Shown: piece by piece, positions 16,657-25,321 of the stretch | Numbering within the stretch: position 1 is the first letter of the stretch | Layout of the letters: every line of letters begins with the position of its first letter | Source of the DNA: Streptomyces sp. SM11 | GTDB taxonomy: Bacteria; Actinomycetota; Actinomycetes; Streptomycetales; Streptomycetaceae | Direction: 5' to 3' | Assembly (NCBI RefSeq): GCF_002910905.1 | Contig: NZ_NEUE01000030.1 | Span: forward strand, 1-32,520 | DNA length: 32,520 nt | Position numbers and translations under genes: made by a program | The notes under the pieces: model-generated | What the model was told of the DNA's origin: nothing | Seen by the model: only the letters and a program-made list of their open reading frames with translations | Databases searched by the model: none

Positions 16657-16687
16657 ACCGTAAACCTTTCACCCGACTGGAAGGTCG
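16657..16687 (-). promoter_or_regulatory. MerR-type promoter/operator
   Basis: An imperfect inverted repeat, ACCTTTCA-N6-TGGAAGGT (16664-16685, 7 of 8 positions symmetric), lies between a -35-like CGACCT/TCGACC and the -10 TACGGT (16657-16662). The spacer is 19-20 nt, the overlong spacing that MerR proteins correct by twisting DNA. It precedes the truncated merR and the ACR3-like gene. Confidence 0.65.
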
Positions 16688-16840
16688 AACATTCCACGGT
16701 GACGCAGCGATCCGGCCCACGCCCAGCAGGCCGGAACGGTCCCTCGGGGCAGACCCGGATGAGCGCTTCAGTCGGCGCGGCGGGGCCGGGAGGCCGCGCG
16801 TGATTCGCCCGCCGCGGAATCAGCCCCTTGCGGGGCGGGT

Positions 16841-17323
16841 TCACGACGCGTCGGCCGCGGTGTCGCCGGAGGACGGGACCGCCCTTCTTCTGCGGTACAC
16901 CACCACCCCGCACACCGCGAGGAGGGGGACGACCACGGCGGACACCCCGAGGGCCGTCCGCTCGGCGAAGAGCCTTCCCAGCACTTCGAGCACGCCGAGC
17001 CCCGCAGTGGCGTAGATCAGTGCCCAGGCCGCTCCGCCCACGAGCAGGGCAGGGAGGTAGCGCGACAACGGCATGCGCATGCTGCCCGCGAGAAAGTTGG
17101 CGGCGGTCTGGAAACCGACCGTCAGGAACGAGACGGCCACCACCGGCGCCCCCCACCGCTGGATCGCCCGCTCGGCACGCCCGAACTTCGCCGAGGAGAT
17201 CCGCCCGGCGAACCGGCTGCGCCGGGCACCAGCACCGGTGAGCCACCCGACGGCGAACGTCCCTCCGGCGCGAAGCAGGACGATGACGTACAGCGCTCCG
17301 GCCGCGAGCGCGATCTTATCCAC
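16841..17323 (-). CDS. DedA/VTT-domain-like membrane protein
   Basis: A 160-residue membrane protein starting with GTG. It has an N-terminal helix, then 'GRAERAIQRWGAPVVAVSFLTVGFQTAANFLAGSMRMPLSRYLPA', which carries the pattern of the DedA/VTT (SNARE-associated) family: an amphipathic 're-entrant' stretch with 'F--VG----A-F-AG---M----F' spacing. Two more helices and a basic C-terminus follow. DedA proteins translocate undecaprenyl phosphate or phospholipids; this member is shorter than most (about 200). The ribosome binding site GGCGAGG is 4 nt before the GTG. No operon partner on the same strand is close. Confidence 0.7.
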   Translation of the reverse strand: MDKIALAAGALYVIVLLRAGGTFAVGWLTGAGARRSRFAGRISSAKFGRAERAIQRWGAPVVAVSFLTVGFQTAANFLAGSMRMPLSRYLPALLVGGAAWALIYATAGLGVLEVLGRLFAERTALGVSAVVVPLLAVCGVVVYRRRRAVPSSGDTAADAS

Positions 17324-17836
17324 GACGCCTCGCCCCGGGCGCCGACGCAGAACCCGCGTTCCCCGTCACCCTTACCCGCACGGGCGTTGCCGCCCCACCG
17401 GGCGCATGACGCACACGAGCCCGGTCACCGTCTCTCACTTGCGCCCCGCCTCTGCCTGTTCCGTCCGCCGGGTCCCACCTGCGGGCACCGGAACCCGAGC
17501 CCGCACGCCCAGGTCCACACGCCAGGCAAGGCCAGCCTAACCGAACGCGCATGCGGCGAAGGCGAGACGCCTGGTCGCCCGGCAGCAGTGTGGTGAGAAC
17601 AGGAACGCGCAGCAGCGAGATCCCGAGGGCTCGGCATTCCCGCCAGGATCGGAAGCCGCGTCCTAGAGTCGGAGGACGATCAGTCAGAAAAGCAGCAAGC
17701 AGTCAGTGCCAGTACCAGTGCCGCCACGGTACGTGATCGACCGCCGTGGACCGCCAGGACCACCCACTCTTCATCTCGTCCCACCAGGTAGAACGCAGGT
17801 CACGAAGCCCTCTGCTACGCCCGCTAGGAGACAGCC
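17324..17836. other. 513-bp intergenic region
   Basis: No open frame here looks coding on either strand. It should hold the promoter of the DedA-like gene (left) and of dhaK (right). A TAGAGT hexamer at 17664-17669 is a candidate -10 for dhaK but no good -35 is seen. A partial iron box is listed separately. The dhaK ribosome binding site is AGGAG, 6 nt before 17837. Confidence 0.5.
17527..17545. promoter_or_regulatory. Possible iron-box-like (DmdR/IdeR) site
   Basis: The 19-mer here matches the plus-strand form of the actinobacterial iron box (TTAGGTGAGCCTAACCTAA) at 14 of 19 positions, including the core AGCCTAACC. The match is asymmetric: the right half is good, the left half poor. No obvious iron gene is adjacent; low confidence. 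Confidence 0.25.
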
Positions 17837-18829
17837 ATGAAAATGCTGATCAACGTTCCCGAGACCGTGGTCGCCGATGCCCTGCGGGGCATCGCGGCCG
17901 CACATCCCGAGCTGACCGTCGATGTGGAGAACCGGGTCGTCGCCCGGCGGGACGCACCCGTGGCGGGGAAGGTGGGCCTCGTCTCCGGGGGCGGTTCCGG
18001 GCATGAGCCGCTGCATGCCGGGTTCGTCGGGCCCGGGATGCTGTCGGCCGCCTGTCCCGGGGAGGTGTTCACCTCCCCCGTGCCGGATCAGATGGTGCGG
18101 GCGGCGGCCGCCGTCGACAGTGGGGCGGGGGTACTGTTCGTCGTCAAGAACTACACCGGTGACGTGCTCAACTTCGAGATGGCCGCCGAGCTCGCCGAGG
18201 ACGAGGGGATCCAGGTCGCCCAGGTGGTGGTGGACGACGACGTGGCCGTGAGCGACAGCACGTTCACCGCAGGGCGGCGCGGTACGGGAGCGACACTGTT
18301 CGTCGAGAAGATCGCCGGAGCACTGGCGGACGAGGGCGCTCCGCTGGAGCGGGTGGCCGCAGTCGCGAGGCAGGTGAACGGGGCCTCGCGCAGCTTCGGG
18401 GTGGCGCTCGGCGCCGTCACCACGCCGGCCAAGGGCAGCCCCACCTTCGATCTGCCCTCCGGGGAACTGGAGTTGGGCATCGGGATCCATGGGGAGCCGG
18501 GGCGTGAGCGGCGCCCGATGATGACGTCCGGGGAGATCGCCGACTTCGCCGTGAACGCGGTGCTGGAGGACCTGCGGCCCACCGGTCCGGTGCTGGCGCT
18601 GGTGAACGGCATGGGGGCGACACCGTTGCTGGAGCTGTACGGGTTCAACGCCGAGGTCCACCGGGTCCTGTCCGAGCGGGGCGTTCCGGTGGCTCGTACG
18701 CTGGTGGGGAACTACGTGACGTCGCTCGACATGGCAGGCTGCTCGGTGACACTGTGCCAGGTCGACGAGGAGCTGCTGCGCCTGTGGGACGCCCCCGTGC
18801 GGACGGCCGCGCTCCGCTGGGGCTGCTGA
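17837..18829 (+). CDS. dhaK: Dihydroxyacetone kinase subunit DhaK
   Basis: A 330-residue protein, the usual length. It contains 'GLVSGGGSGHEPLHAGFVG' near residues 48-65 (substrate-binding GSGHEP) and 'ELGIGIHGEPG', where His218 is the residue that forms the covalent hemiaminal with dihydroxyacetone. DhaK holds the substrate while DhaL-ADP delivers the phosphoryl group. Ribosome binding site AGGAG is 6 nt upstream. First gene of dhaK-dhaL-dhaM. Confidence 0.95.
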   Translation: MKMLINVPETVVADALRGIAAAHPELTVDVENRVVARRDAPVAGKVGLVSGGGSGHEPLHAGFVGPGMLSAACPGEVFTSPVPDQMVRAAAAVDSGAGVLFVVKNYTGDVLNFEMAAELAEDEGIQVAQVVVDDDVAVSDSTFTAGRRGTGATLFVEKIAGALADEGAPLERVAAVARQVNGASRSFGVALGAVTTPAKGSPTFDLPSGELELGIGIHGEPGRERRPMMTSGEIADFAVNAVLEDLRPTGPVLALVNGMGATPLLELYGFNAEVHRVLSERGVPVARTLVGNYVTSLDMAGCSVTLCQVDEELLRLWDAPVRTAALRWGC

Positions 18830-18878
18830 GCCGCCGGCCGGCTCCCGTGACCGGGTGCGCGACCCCGGTGCGGGGTCG
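18828..18878 (+). other. Two tandem hairpins between dhaK and dhaL
   Basis: GAGCCG (18828-18833)/CGGCTC (18839-18844) with a 5-nt loop overlaps the dhaK stop codon, and CGACCCC (18860-18866)/GGGGTCG (18872-18878) with a 5-nt loop follows. Both stems are perfect. They could be a partial terminator or protect the dhaK message, lowering dhaL-dhaM relative to dhaK. No T-run. Confidence 0.5.
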
Positions 18879-18944
18879 GTCGGCCGTACTGCCCGTGCCG
18901 CCGGGACGATCCGTTCCGGGCGGGACCGAGGAACAGGAGATCAT

Positions 18945-19556
18945 GTGCTCGACACCGACTTCCTCCGCCGCTGGATGACCGCTGTCGCGGCGTCCGTGGA
19001 GCGTGAGGCGAACCATCTGACCGAGCTGGACTCGGCGATCGGGGACGCCGATCACGGCAGCAACCTCCAGCGCGGCTTCACGGCGGTGACGGCAGTGCTG
19101 GAGAAGGACGCGCCCACCACTCCCGGTGCGGTGCTCACCGTGGCCGGACGGCAGCTCATCTCCACCGTCGGCGGGGCGTCCGGTCCGCTGTACGGGACGT
19201 TGCTGCGCCGTACGGGCAAGGCCCTGGGGGACGACGCCGAGGTGACGCAGGAGCAGTTCGCCCAGGCGTTCGCGGCGGGGGTCGCCGCGGTGGGGCAGCT
19301 GGGCGGCGCCCAGGCCGGGGACAAGACGATGCTCGACGCACTGCTGCCCGCGGCGGAGGCCCTCGCCGCCTCGTTCGACGGCGCCGCGAACGCGGCCCGT
19401 GCGGGCGCCGTGGCGACGGTGCCGTTGCAGGCCCGCAAGGGCCGGGCCAGTTATCTCGGCGAGCGCAGCATCGGGCATCAGGACCCGGGCGCGACCTCGG
19501 CGGCGCTGCTGGTCGAGGCCCTGGCGGCGACCGCGGCGGACGGAGCGGGCTCGTGA
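18945..19556 (+). CDS. dhaL: Dihydroxyacetone kinase subunit DhaL
   Basis: A 203-residue protein. The nucleotide-binding signature 'LDSAIGDADHGSNLQRG' (residues ~29-44) supplies the aspartates that hold two Mg ions and ADP; 'TVGGASGPLYGT' and 'GDKTMLDALLPA' are the other family boxes, and the end 'GARKGRASYLGERSIGHQDPGATS'-type segment is typical. The GTG at 18945 is preceded by AGGAG 5 nt away. The stop overlaps dhaM (GTGA). Confidence 0.95.
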   Translation: MLDTDFLRRWMTAVAASVEREANHLTELDSAIGDADHGSNLQRGFTAVTAVLEKDAPTTPGAVLTVAGRQLISTVGGASGPLYGTLLRRTGKALGDDAEVTQEQFAQAFAAGVAAVGQLGGAQAGDKTMLDALLPAAEALAASFDGAANAARAGAVATVPLQARKGRASYLGERSIGHQDPGATSAALLVEALAATAADGAGS

Positions 19557-19963
19557 GCGGCGAGCGGCAGGTGGGCATCGTGCTGGTCTCCCACAGCGGT
19601 CCGGTCGCCGAGTCGGTCGCCGAGCTGGCCCGGGGCCTTGCCGCCGGAGGGGTGACCGCGCCGGTCGCCCCGGCCGGCGGGCTGCCGAACGGCGGGCTCG
19701 GGACGAGCGCGGAACTGATCGGCCGGGCCGCCGCCTCGGTGGACCGGGGCGCGGGCGTCGCGGTCCTGGTGGATCTGGGGAGCGCGGTCCTCACGGTGAA
19801 GGCCATGCTCGCCGAGGGCGACGAACTGCCCGAGAACACACGGCTCGTGGACGCGCCGTTCCTGGAGGGCGCGGTGGCCGCCGTGGTGACCGCCTCGTCG
19901 GGCGGCGACCTCGCGGCGGTGGAGGCGGCGGCCTCGGAGGCGTACGGCTACCGGAAGGCGTAG
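19553..19963 (+). CDS. dhaM: PTS-type phosphocarrier DhaM (single EIIA-Man domain)
   Basis: A 136-residue protein with 'VGIVLVSHSGPVAESV', where His14 is the phosphorylated residue, and 'VAVLVDLGSAVLTVKAML' and 'NTRLVDAPFLEGAVAAVV', hallmarks of the EIIA-Man fold of DhaM. It passes phosphate from PEP (via EI and HPr) to the ADP bound in DhaL. Unlike E. coli DhaM it lacks fused HPr and EI domains, so it must rely on the general PTS proteins encoded elsewhere. Coupled to dhaL by GTGA. Confidence 0.93.
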   Translation: MSGERQVGIVLVSHSGPVAESVAELARGLAAGGVTAPVAPAGGLPNGGLGTSAELIGRAAASVDRGAGVAVLVDLGSAVLTVKAMLAEGDELPENTRLVDAPFLEGAVAAVVTASSGGDLAAVEAAASEAYGYRKA

Positions 19964-19975
19964 GGGGTGTGCCGT

Positions 19976-20016
19976 CGCGGGGGCGGGACGCCATGCGGGC
20001 GTTCCCCGCCCCCGCG
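19976..20016 (+). terminator. Strong terminator of the dha operon
   Basis: A 12-bp perfect outer stem (19976-19987 with 20005-20016) encloses a second 5-bp stem (ACGCC 19988-19992 / GGCGT 19998-20002) with a 5-nt loop. It lies 12 nt after the dhaM stop. No T-run, as usual in this genus. Confidence 0.85.
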
Positions 20017-20501
20017 TGACGCCCCACGTGGCGCCTCGCACTCCGCCGCAGCAGACTTGACGGCATGTCGACAGGCAGGCGCAGTGCGGGGCTTCTTCTC
20101 TTCCGGGTCACGGACGGCGGGGACGAGCGGGATGTCGAGGTGCTGATCGGGCACATGGGCGGGCCGTTCTGGGCGGGGCGGGAGGCGGCCGCCTGGTCGG
20201 TGCCGAAGGGCGAGTACGGGCCGGAGGAGAGCGCGGAGGCGGCTGCCCGCCGGGAGTTCACGGAGGAGCTGGGGGTGCCGGTCCCGCCGGGCGGCATGAT
20301 CGCCCTGGGTGAGTCACGGCAGCGCAGCGGCAAGACGGTGACCGTGTGGGCCCTGGAGGCGGAGCTGGACGTGGCGTCCGTCGTGCCGGGGACGTTCACG
20401 ATGGAGTGGCCGCGCGGGTCCGGCGCGCAGCAGGAGTTCCGGGAGATGGACCGGTTCGCCTGGTGCACGCCGGAGCAGGCCGCCGAGCGGCTGGTGGCCG
20501 G

Positions 20502-22232
<1,731 letters not shown>

Positions 22233-22332
22233 GGGTGCCTTTTCCCTGGGTGACGGCCCGCGGCGGCGCGCACGGAGGCGCGGCGGCGGGGCGTGGATGC
22301 CGGACGGCGAGGGGACGGCGGCGGGCGCGCGG

Positions 22333-22350
22333 GGTGACGTCGAGGTCACC
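22333..22350 (-). other. Hairpin in the ABC-F leader
   Basis: GGTGAC/GTCACC (22333-22338 and 22345-22350) with a 6-nt loop. The GGTGAC arm recurs at 22249-22254, close to the ABC-F start, so the GTCACC arm could pair with either; alternative pairing would suit a transcription or translation attenuator. The GC-rich leader allows other folds, so this is tentative. Confidence 0.35.
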
Positions 22351-22406
22351 GGGGCGGCTCAGTAGACACGCGTGGTGCGGCGCGCGGCGGCTGTCCGGGC
22401 CGGGAA

Positions 22407-22439
22407 TCAGCGGAAGAAGTAGAAGCGGTACGAACCCAT
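22407..22439 (-). CDS. Regulatory leader peptide MGSYRFYFFR
   Basis: A ten-codon open frame, ATG at 22439 and TGA at 22407, encodes MGSYRFYFFR. It has alternating basic and aromatic residues near the end (YRFYFFR), as in leader peptides at which the ribosome stalls when a tunnel-binding antibiotic is present. It precedes the ABC-F gene by 174 bp on the same strand. A TAAACT -10 box 7 nt before the ATG implies that the mRNA starts at or very near the start codon. Drug-dependent stalling here would expose or hide structures before the ABC-F gene. The reading is a visual one; translation is not proven. Confidence 0.7.
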   Translation of the reverse strand: MGSYRFYFFR

Positions 22440-22446
22440 GTCGGCC

Positions 22447-22452
22447 AGTTTA
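22447..22452 (-). promoter_or_regulatory. Putative -10 box (TAAACT) of the leader-ABC-F transcript
   Basis: TAAACT on the minus strand, 7 nt before the leader-peptide ATG. The -35 is not convincing. Confidence 0.5.
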
Positions 22453-22592
22453 ACGGCGGCTCGCTGGCCCTGCCGAGAATTTCCGCCCGCCCCGGCGGCG
22501 ACCGCCGGGAAGGAACCGGGGGCCGCCGCCGTGCGGACGGGCGGGCAGGCAGGCGGACGAGCGGACGAGCACAGCCGGAGGGGCGGGAGGAT

Positions 22593-23633
22593 TCAGCCGC
22601 CGGGGAGGATGACGGCCCGGCCGTTGATCCTGCCGTCGTGCAGGCGCTCATAGGCCAGCGGGGCCTCGTCGAGGGAGTACGTCTCCACATGGACGTCCAC
22701 CGCCCCGGCGTGGGCCAGGTCGAGCACCTCGGCGAGCTCCTTGCGCGAACCCCAGTAGGGGGCGCAGACGTTGGCTCCGTACGGAAGCGTCCCGAAGCCG
22801 ACCGGGAGCGCGCCGCCGCCGATGCCGACGATGGTGACGTCGCCGTCCACGCGGGCGACGGCTCCGGCGGTCCCCACGGTGGGCGGCGCTCCGACGAAGT
22901 CGAGAACCACATGGGCGCCGAGCCCGCCGGTCAGTTCCATGACCCGGGCGGCCGCCTTCTCGTCGGAGAGAACGGCTTCGTGCGCGCCGACGGTCCTGGC
23001 CAGGGCCAGCTTGTCCTCGGTGACGTCGAGGGCGATCACCCGGGCGGCCGTCATGGCGCGCAGCAGCTGGATCGCCACGTGGCCGAGTCCGCCGGTGCCG
23101 ATGACGACGGCGGTGGAGCCGGGCACCAGCTTCGCCAGGGAGCGGACGATCGCGTGGTACGGGGTGAGTCCGGCGTCGGTGAGGGGCACCGTCTTCACCG
23201 GGTCGAGGTCGCCGATCGGGATCAGGTGGCGGGGGTCGTCGACGATCATGTACTCGGCCATCGCGCCGGGTGCACCGAGTCCGGGCGGCATGATGCCGAG
23301 CTCCTTGGCGCGCAGGCAGTAGTTCTCCTTGCCCTCGGCGCAGTTCACACAGGTGCCGCAGCCCCAGGGTCCGTACACCGCGACGGAGTCGCCGACCGCG
23401 AAGCCGTCGACGCCGTCACCGAGGGCGGCGACCGTGCCGACGCCCTCGTGGCCCAGGGTGAGGGGCAGTGAGAAGGGAATCTGGTCGGCGGGCCAGCTCA
23501 TCACGGCGATATCGGAGTGGCAGACGCCCGCAGCGGTGACCTTCAGCAGGACCTGGCCGGGGCCGGGCTCGGGGTCCGGGACGGTGACCACCTCGGGGGC
23601 GGCGCCGACGGCTCGGTACTGAACGGCTTTCAT
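22593..23633 (-). CDS. Zinc-dependent NAD(P)+ alcohol dehydrogenase
   Basis: A 346-residue medium-chain dehydrogenase. Catalytic zinc ligands are in 'GVCHSD' and 'LGHEGVG'; four structural-zinc cysteines are in 'CGTCVNCAEGKENYC'; the dinucleotide fold is 'VVIGTGGLGHVA' followed by 'VIALDVTEDK', where the aspartate after the second strand favours NAD over NADP. It resembles the Rhodococcus ADH-A type that oxidises secondary alcohols. The ATG at 23633 has GAGGAAAA upstream. It sits 97 bp after the SDR gene in the same direction, so TetR-SDR-ADH likely form an operon for alcohol/ketone metabolism. Confidence 0.9.
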   Translation of the reverse strand: MKAVQYRAVGAAPEVVTVPDPEPGPGQVLLKVTAAGVCHSDIAVMSWPADQIPFSLPLTLGHEGVGTVAALGDGVDGFAVGDSVAVYGPWGCGTCVNCAEGKENYCLRAKELGIMPPGLGAPGAMAEYMIVDDPRHLIPIGDLDPVKTVPLTDAGLTPYHAIVRSLAKLVPGSTAVVIGTGGLGHVAIQLLRAMTAARVIALDVTEDKLALARTVGAHEAVLSDEKAAARVMELTGGLGAHVVLDFVGAPPTVGTAGAVARVDGDVTIVGIGGGALPVGFGTLPYGANVCAPYWGSRKELAEVLDLAHAGAVDVHVETYSLDEAPLAYERLHDGRINGRAVILPGG

Positions 23634-23730
23634 GGGGTTTTCCTCGCTTCTTCCTTGTTCTCTCTGTCGCCCCGTGTGCTCTGTGTTCCCTTTGTCGCCC
23701 CTGTGTCCCCCGTGCGCCACTCGGGCTCCG

Positions 23731-24519
23731 TCACGGGGCGGAGTAGCCGCCGTCCACCAGGTGGTAGCTGCCGTGGATGAAGGAGGCCTTGTCGGAGAGC
23801 AGGAAGGCGGCGAGTTCGGCGACCTCCTCGGCGGTGCCGAGGCGCCCGGCCGGGTGCAGGGAGATCAGGTGCTCGCGGGCCCCCGGGTCGGTGTCCCGCA
23901 GGAGCGGGGTGTCGATGAAGCCGGGGCCGACCGCGTTGATCCGGACGTTCTGCCCGGCGTATTCGAGCGCCGCGGTCTTGGTGAGGCCGACGACGCCGTG
24001 CTTGGCCGCGACGTAGGCGGGTGAGCCCGCGAAGCCGTTGGTGCCGAGGATGGAGGACATGTTGACGATCGCGCCGCCACCGGCCGCGACGATGGCGGGC
24101 AGTTCGTAGCGCATCGAGTGGAAGACGCCGCTGAGGTTGGTGGCGACGACGCGGTTCCAGTCCTCGACCGGGTACGCGCCGGTGGGGCTGCTGGGGCCCG
24201 CGATGCCGGCGTTGTTCACCGCCAGGTGGAGGGCGCCGAAGGTGTCCACGGCGAACCGCACACCCGCTTCGACGGAGGCCGGGTCGGTGACGTCCATCGC
24301 GACGGCGGCGGCCCTGGCTCCGGTGCTCTCCAGCTCGGCCGCGGCCTTGCGCGCGTTCGCCTCGTCGTAGTCGGCGACGACGACCGCCGCGCCGCCGGCG
24401 GCGAGCCGCCGGGCCAGGGCGAGGCCGATGCCGGAGGCTCCGCCGGTGACGAGGGCGGTGCGGCCCTCGAACTCGGCCGAGGTCACGGCCGCAGGGGTGG
24501 AGCTGTGCTCGGTGCTCAT
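23731..24519 (-). CDS. Short-chain dehydrogenase/reductase (SDR)
   Basis: A 262-residue classical SDR. Cofactor motif 'TGGASGIG' near residue 25, 'NNAG' after the fourth strand, catalytic serine in 'NMSSILG', 'YVAAK' with the Tyr and Lys, and 'INAVGPGFIDTP'. The acidic residue in 'VVVADYDEAN' at the end of the second strand suggests NAD(H). The start overlaps the TetR stop by ATGA (24516-24519), so the regulator and the enzyme are co-translated. Substrate not evident. Confidence 0.92.
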   Translation of the reverse strand: MSTEHSSTPAAVTSAEFEGRTALVTGGASGIGLALARRLAAGGAAVVVADYDEANARKAAAELESTGARAAAVAMDVTDPASVEAGVRFAVDTFGALHLAVNNAGIAGPSSPTGAYPVEDWNRVVATNLSGVFHSMRYELPAIVAAGGGAIVNMSSILGTNGFAGSPAYVAAKHGVVGLTKTAALEYAGQNVRINAVGPGFIDTPLLRDTDPGAREHLISLHPAGRLGTAEEVAELAAFLLSDKASFIHGSYHLVDGGYSAP

Positions 24520-25223
24520 GGGATTGCCTCTGTTTCTGCTTCTGCTGCTGTTTCTGCTTCTCCTGCCGCTTCTGCGGTGCGGTGCCGTTCCGGAGCGGGG
24601 CTCGGTTCGCCGAGCAGGTCGGCGGAGAGCGCGTCGAAGGCCTCGGTGACGAGGGCGGGCAGGGCGTCCGGCCGGCCCCCGCGCACCCAGGCGGCCTGGG
24701 CGGCGAGCAGGGCGCCTGCTCCTGCGGCGACGGTCACGGCGGGCCGGATGTCCTGCCGCGGATCGACGCCGAGCCGGTCCGCGACGATGGCGACCGAGTC
24801 CTCCTGTGCGTCCACCCGGATGTGGTGGAAGACGGCGTAGAGGGCCGGCTCCTCCTCGGCGACGACCAGCAGGTCGAAGATCCGGGGACGGCGGTGCCAG
24901 GGCTCCGCCCCGGGGTCGGCGAGCCAGTCGAGGACGGCCCGCCGGTAGGCGAGGAGCGGGGGTTCCGGGGCCGGGCGGGCGCGCAGGGCCGCGTTGATGC
25001 GGTCGCCGTCGCCCCGCAGGGAGTCGAGGGCGGCGGCCTCCTTGCTCGTGAAGTACCGGCTGAACGTACGGCGGTCGACGTCCGCGGCGTCCGCGATCTC
25101 CTCGACCGTCACGTTCCGCAGCCCCCGGTCGAGCACCAGGTCGAACGCGGCCTGCGCCAGGGTGTCGCGGGTGCGGCGCGCTTTGCGGCTGCGCCGTTCC
25201 GGGATCTTCCGTTCCGGAGTCAT
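24516..25223 (-). CDS. TetR-family transcriptional regulator
   Basis: A 235-residue protein with an N-terminal TetR helix-turn-helix ('TVEEIADAADVDRRTFSRYFTSKEAA', residues ~45-70) and a helical ligand domain. The last ~25 residues are an alanine/glutamate repeat ('AEAAGEAETAAEAETEAIP') encoded by a GCTTCTGTTTCTGC-like repetitive stretch. The ATG at 25223 lies 6 nt after TACGGT (leaderless); GTG at 25238 would precede that box and is less likely. It is first in the TetR-SDR-ADH operon and probably represses it. Confidence 0.9.
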   Translation of the reverse strand: MTPERKIPERRSRKARRTRDTLAQAAFDLVLDRGLRNVTVEEIADAADVDRRTFSRYFTSKEAAALDSLRGDGDRINAALRARPAPEPPLLAYRRAVLDWLADPGAEPWHRRPRIFDLLVVAEEEPALYAVFHHIRVDAQEDSVAIVADRLGVDPRQDIRPAVTVAAGAGALLAAQAAWVRGGRPDALPALVTEAFDALSADLLGEPSPAPERHRTAEAAGEAETAAEAETEAIP

Positions 25224-25229
25224 ATATGC

Positions 25230-25235
25230 ACCGTA
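25230..25235 (-). promoter_or_regulatory. -10 box TACGGT of the TetR gene
   Basis: TACGGT on the minus strand ends 6 nt before the ATG at 25223, as in the merR gene at 16650. The -35 region would fall inside the inverted repeat at 25245-25278. Confidence 0.5.
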
Positions 25236-25244
25236 CACCTGAAA

Positions 25245-25278
25245 ATGTCCCCACGCGACATTCGTCTCGTGGGGACAT
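25245..25278 (-). terminator. 11-bp inverted repeat: PP2C terminator or TetR operator
   Basis: Perfect arms ATGTCCCCACG (25245-25255) and CGTGGGGACAT (25268-25278) with a 12-nt loop. Read on the minus strand, downstream of the PP2C stop, the stem ends in ATTTTC, so an intrinsic terminator is the simplest reading. But the repeat also covers where the -35 of the TetR gene must lie, so binding by the TetR protein is possible. Confidence 0.6.
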
Positions 25279-25321
25279 CATAGGTGGTGGCCGATACGGG
25301 CGAGTGGGGCGCGGCGAGCGC

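Noticed and set aside
17540..17720. Looked for a tRNA or other structural RNA in the dhaK upstream region.
   Set aside because: No cloverleaf with a T-loop GTTCGA-type motif and matching acceptor stem could be found.
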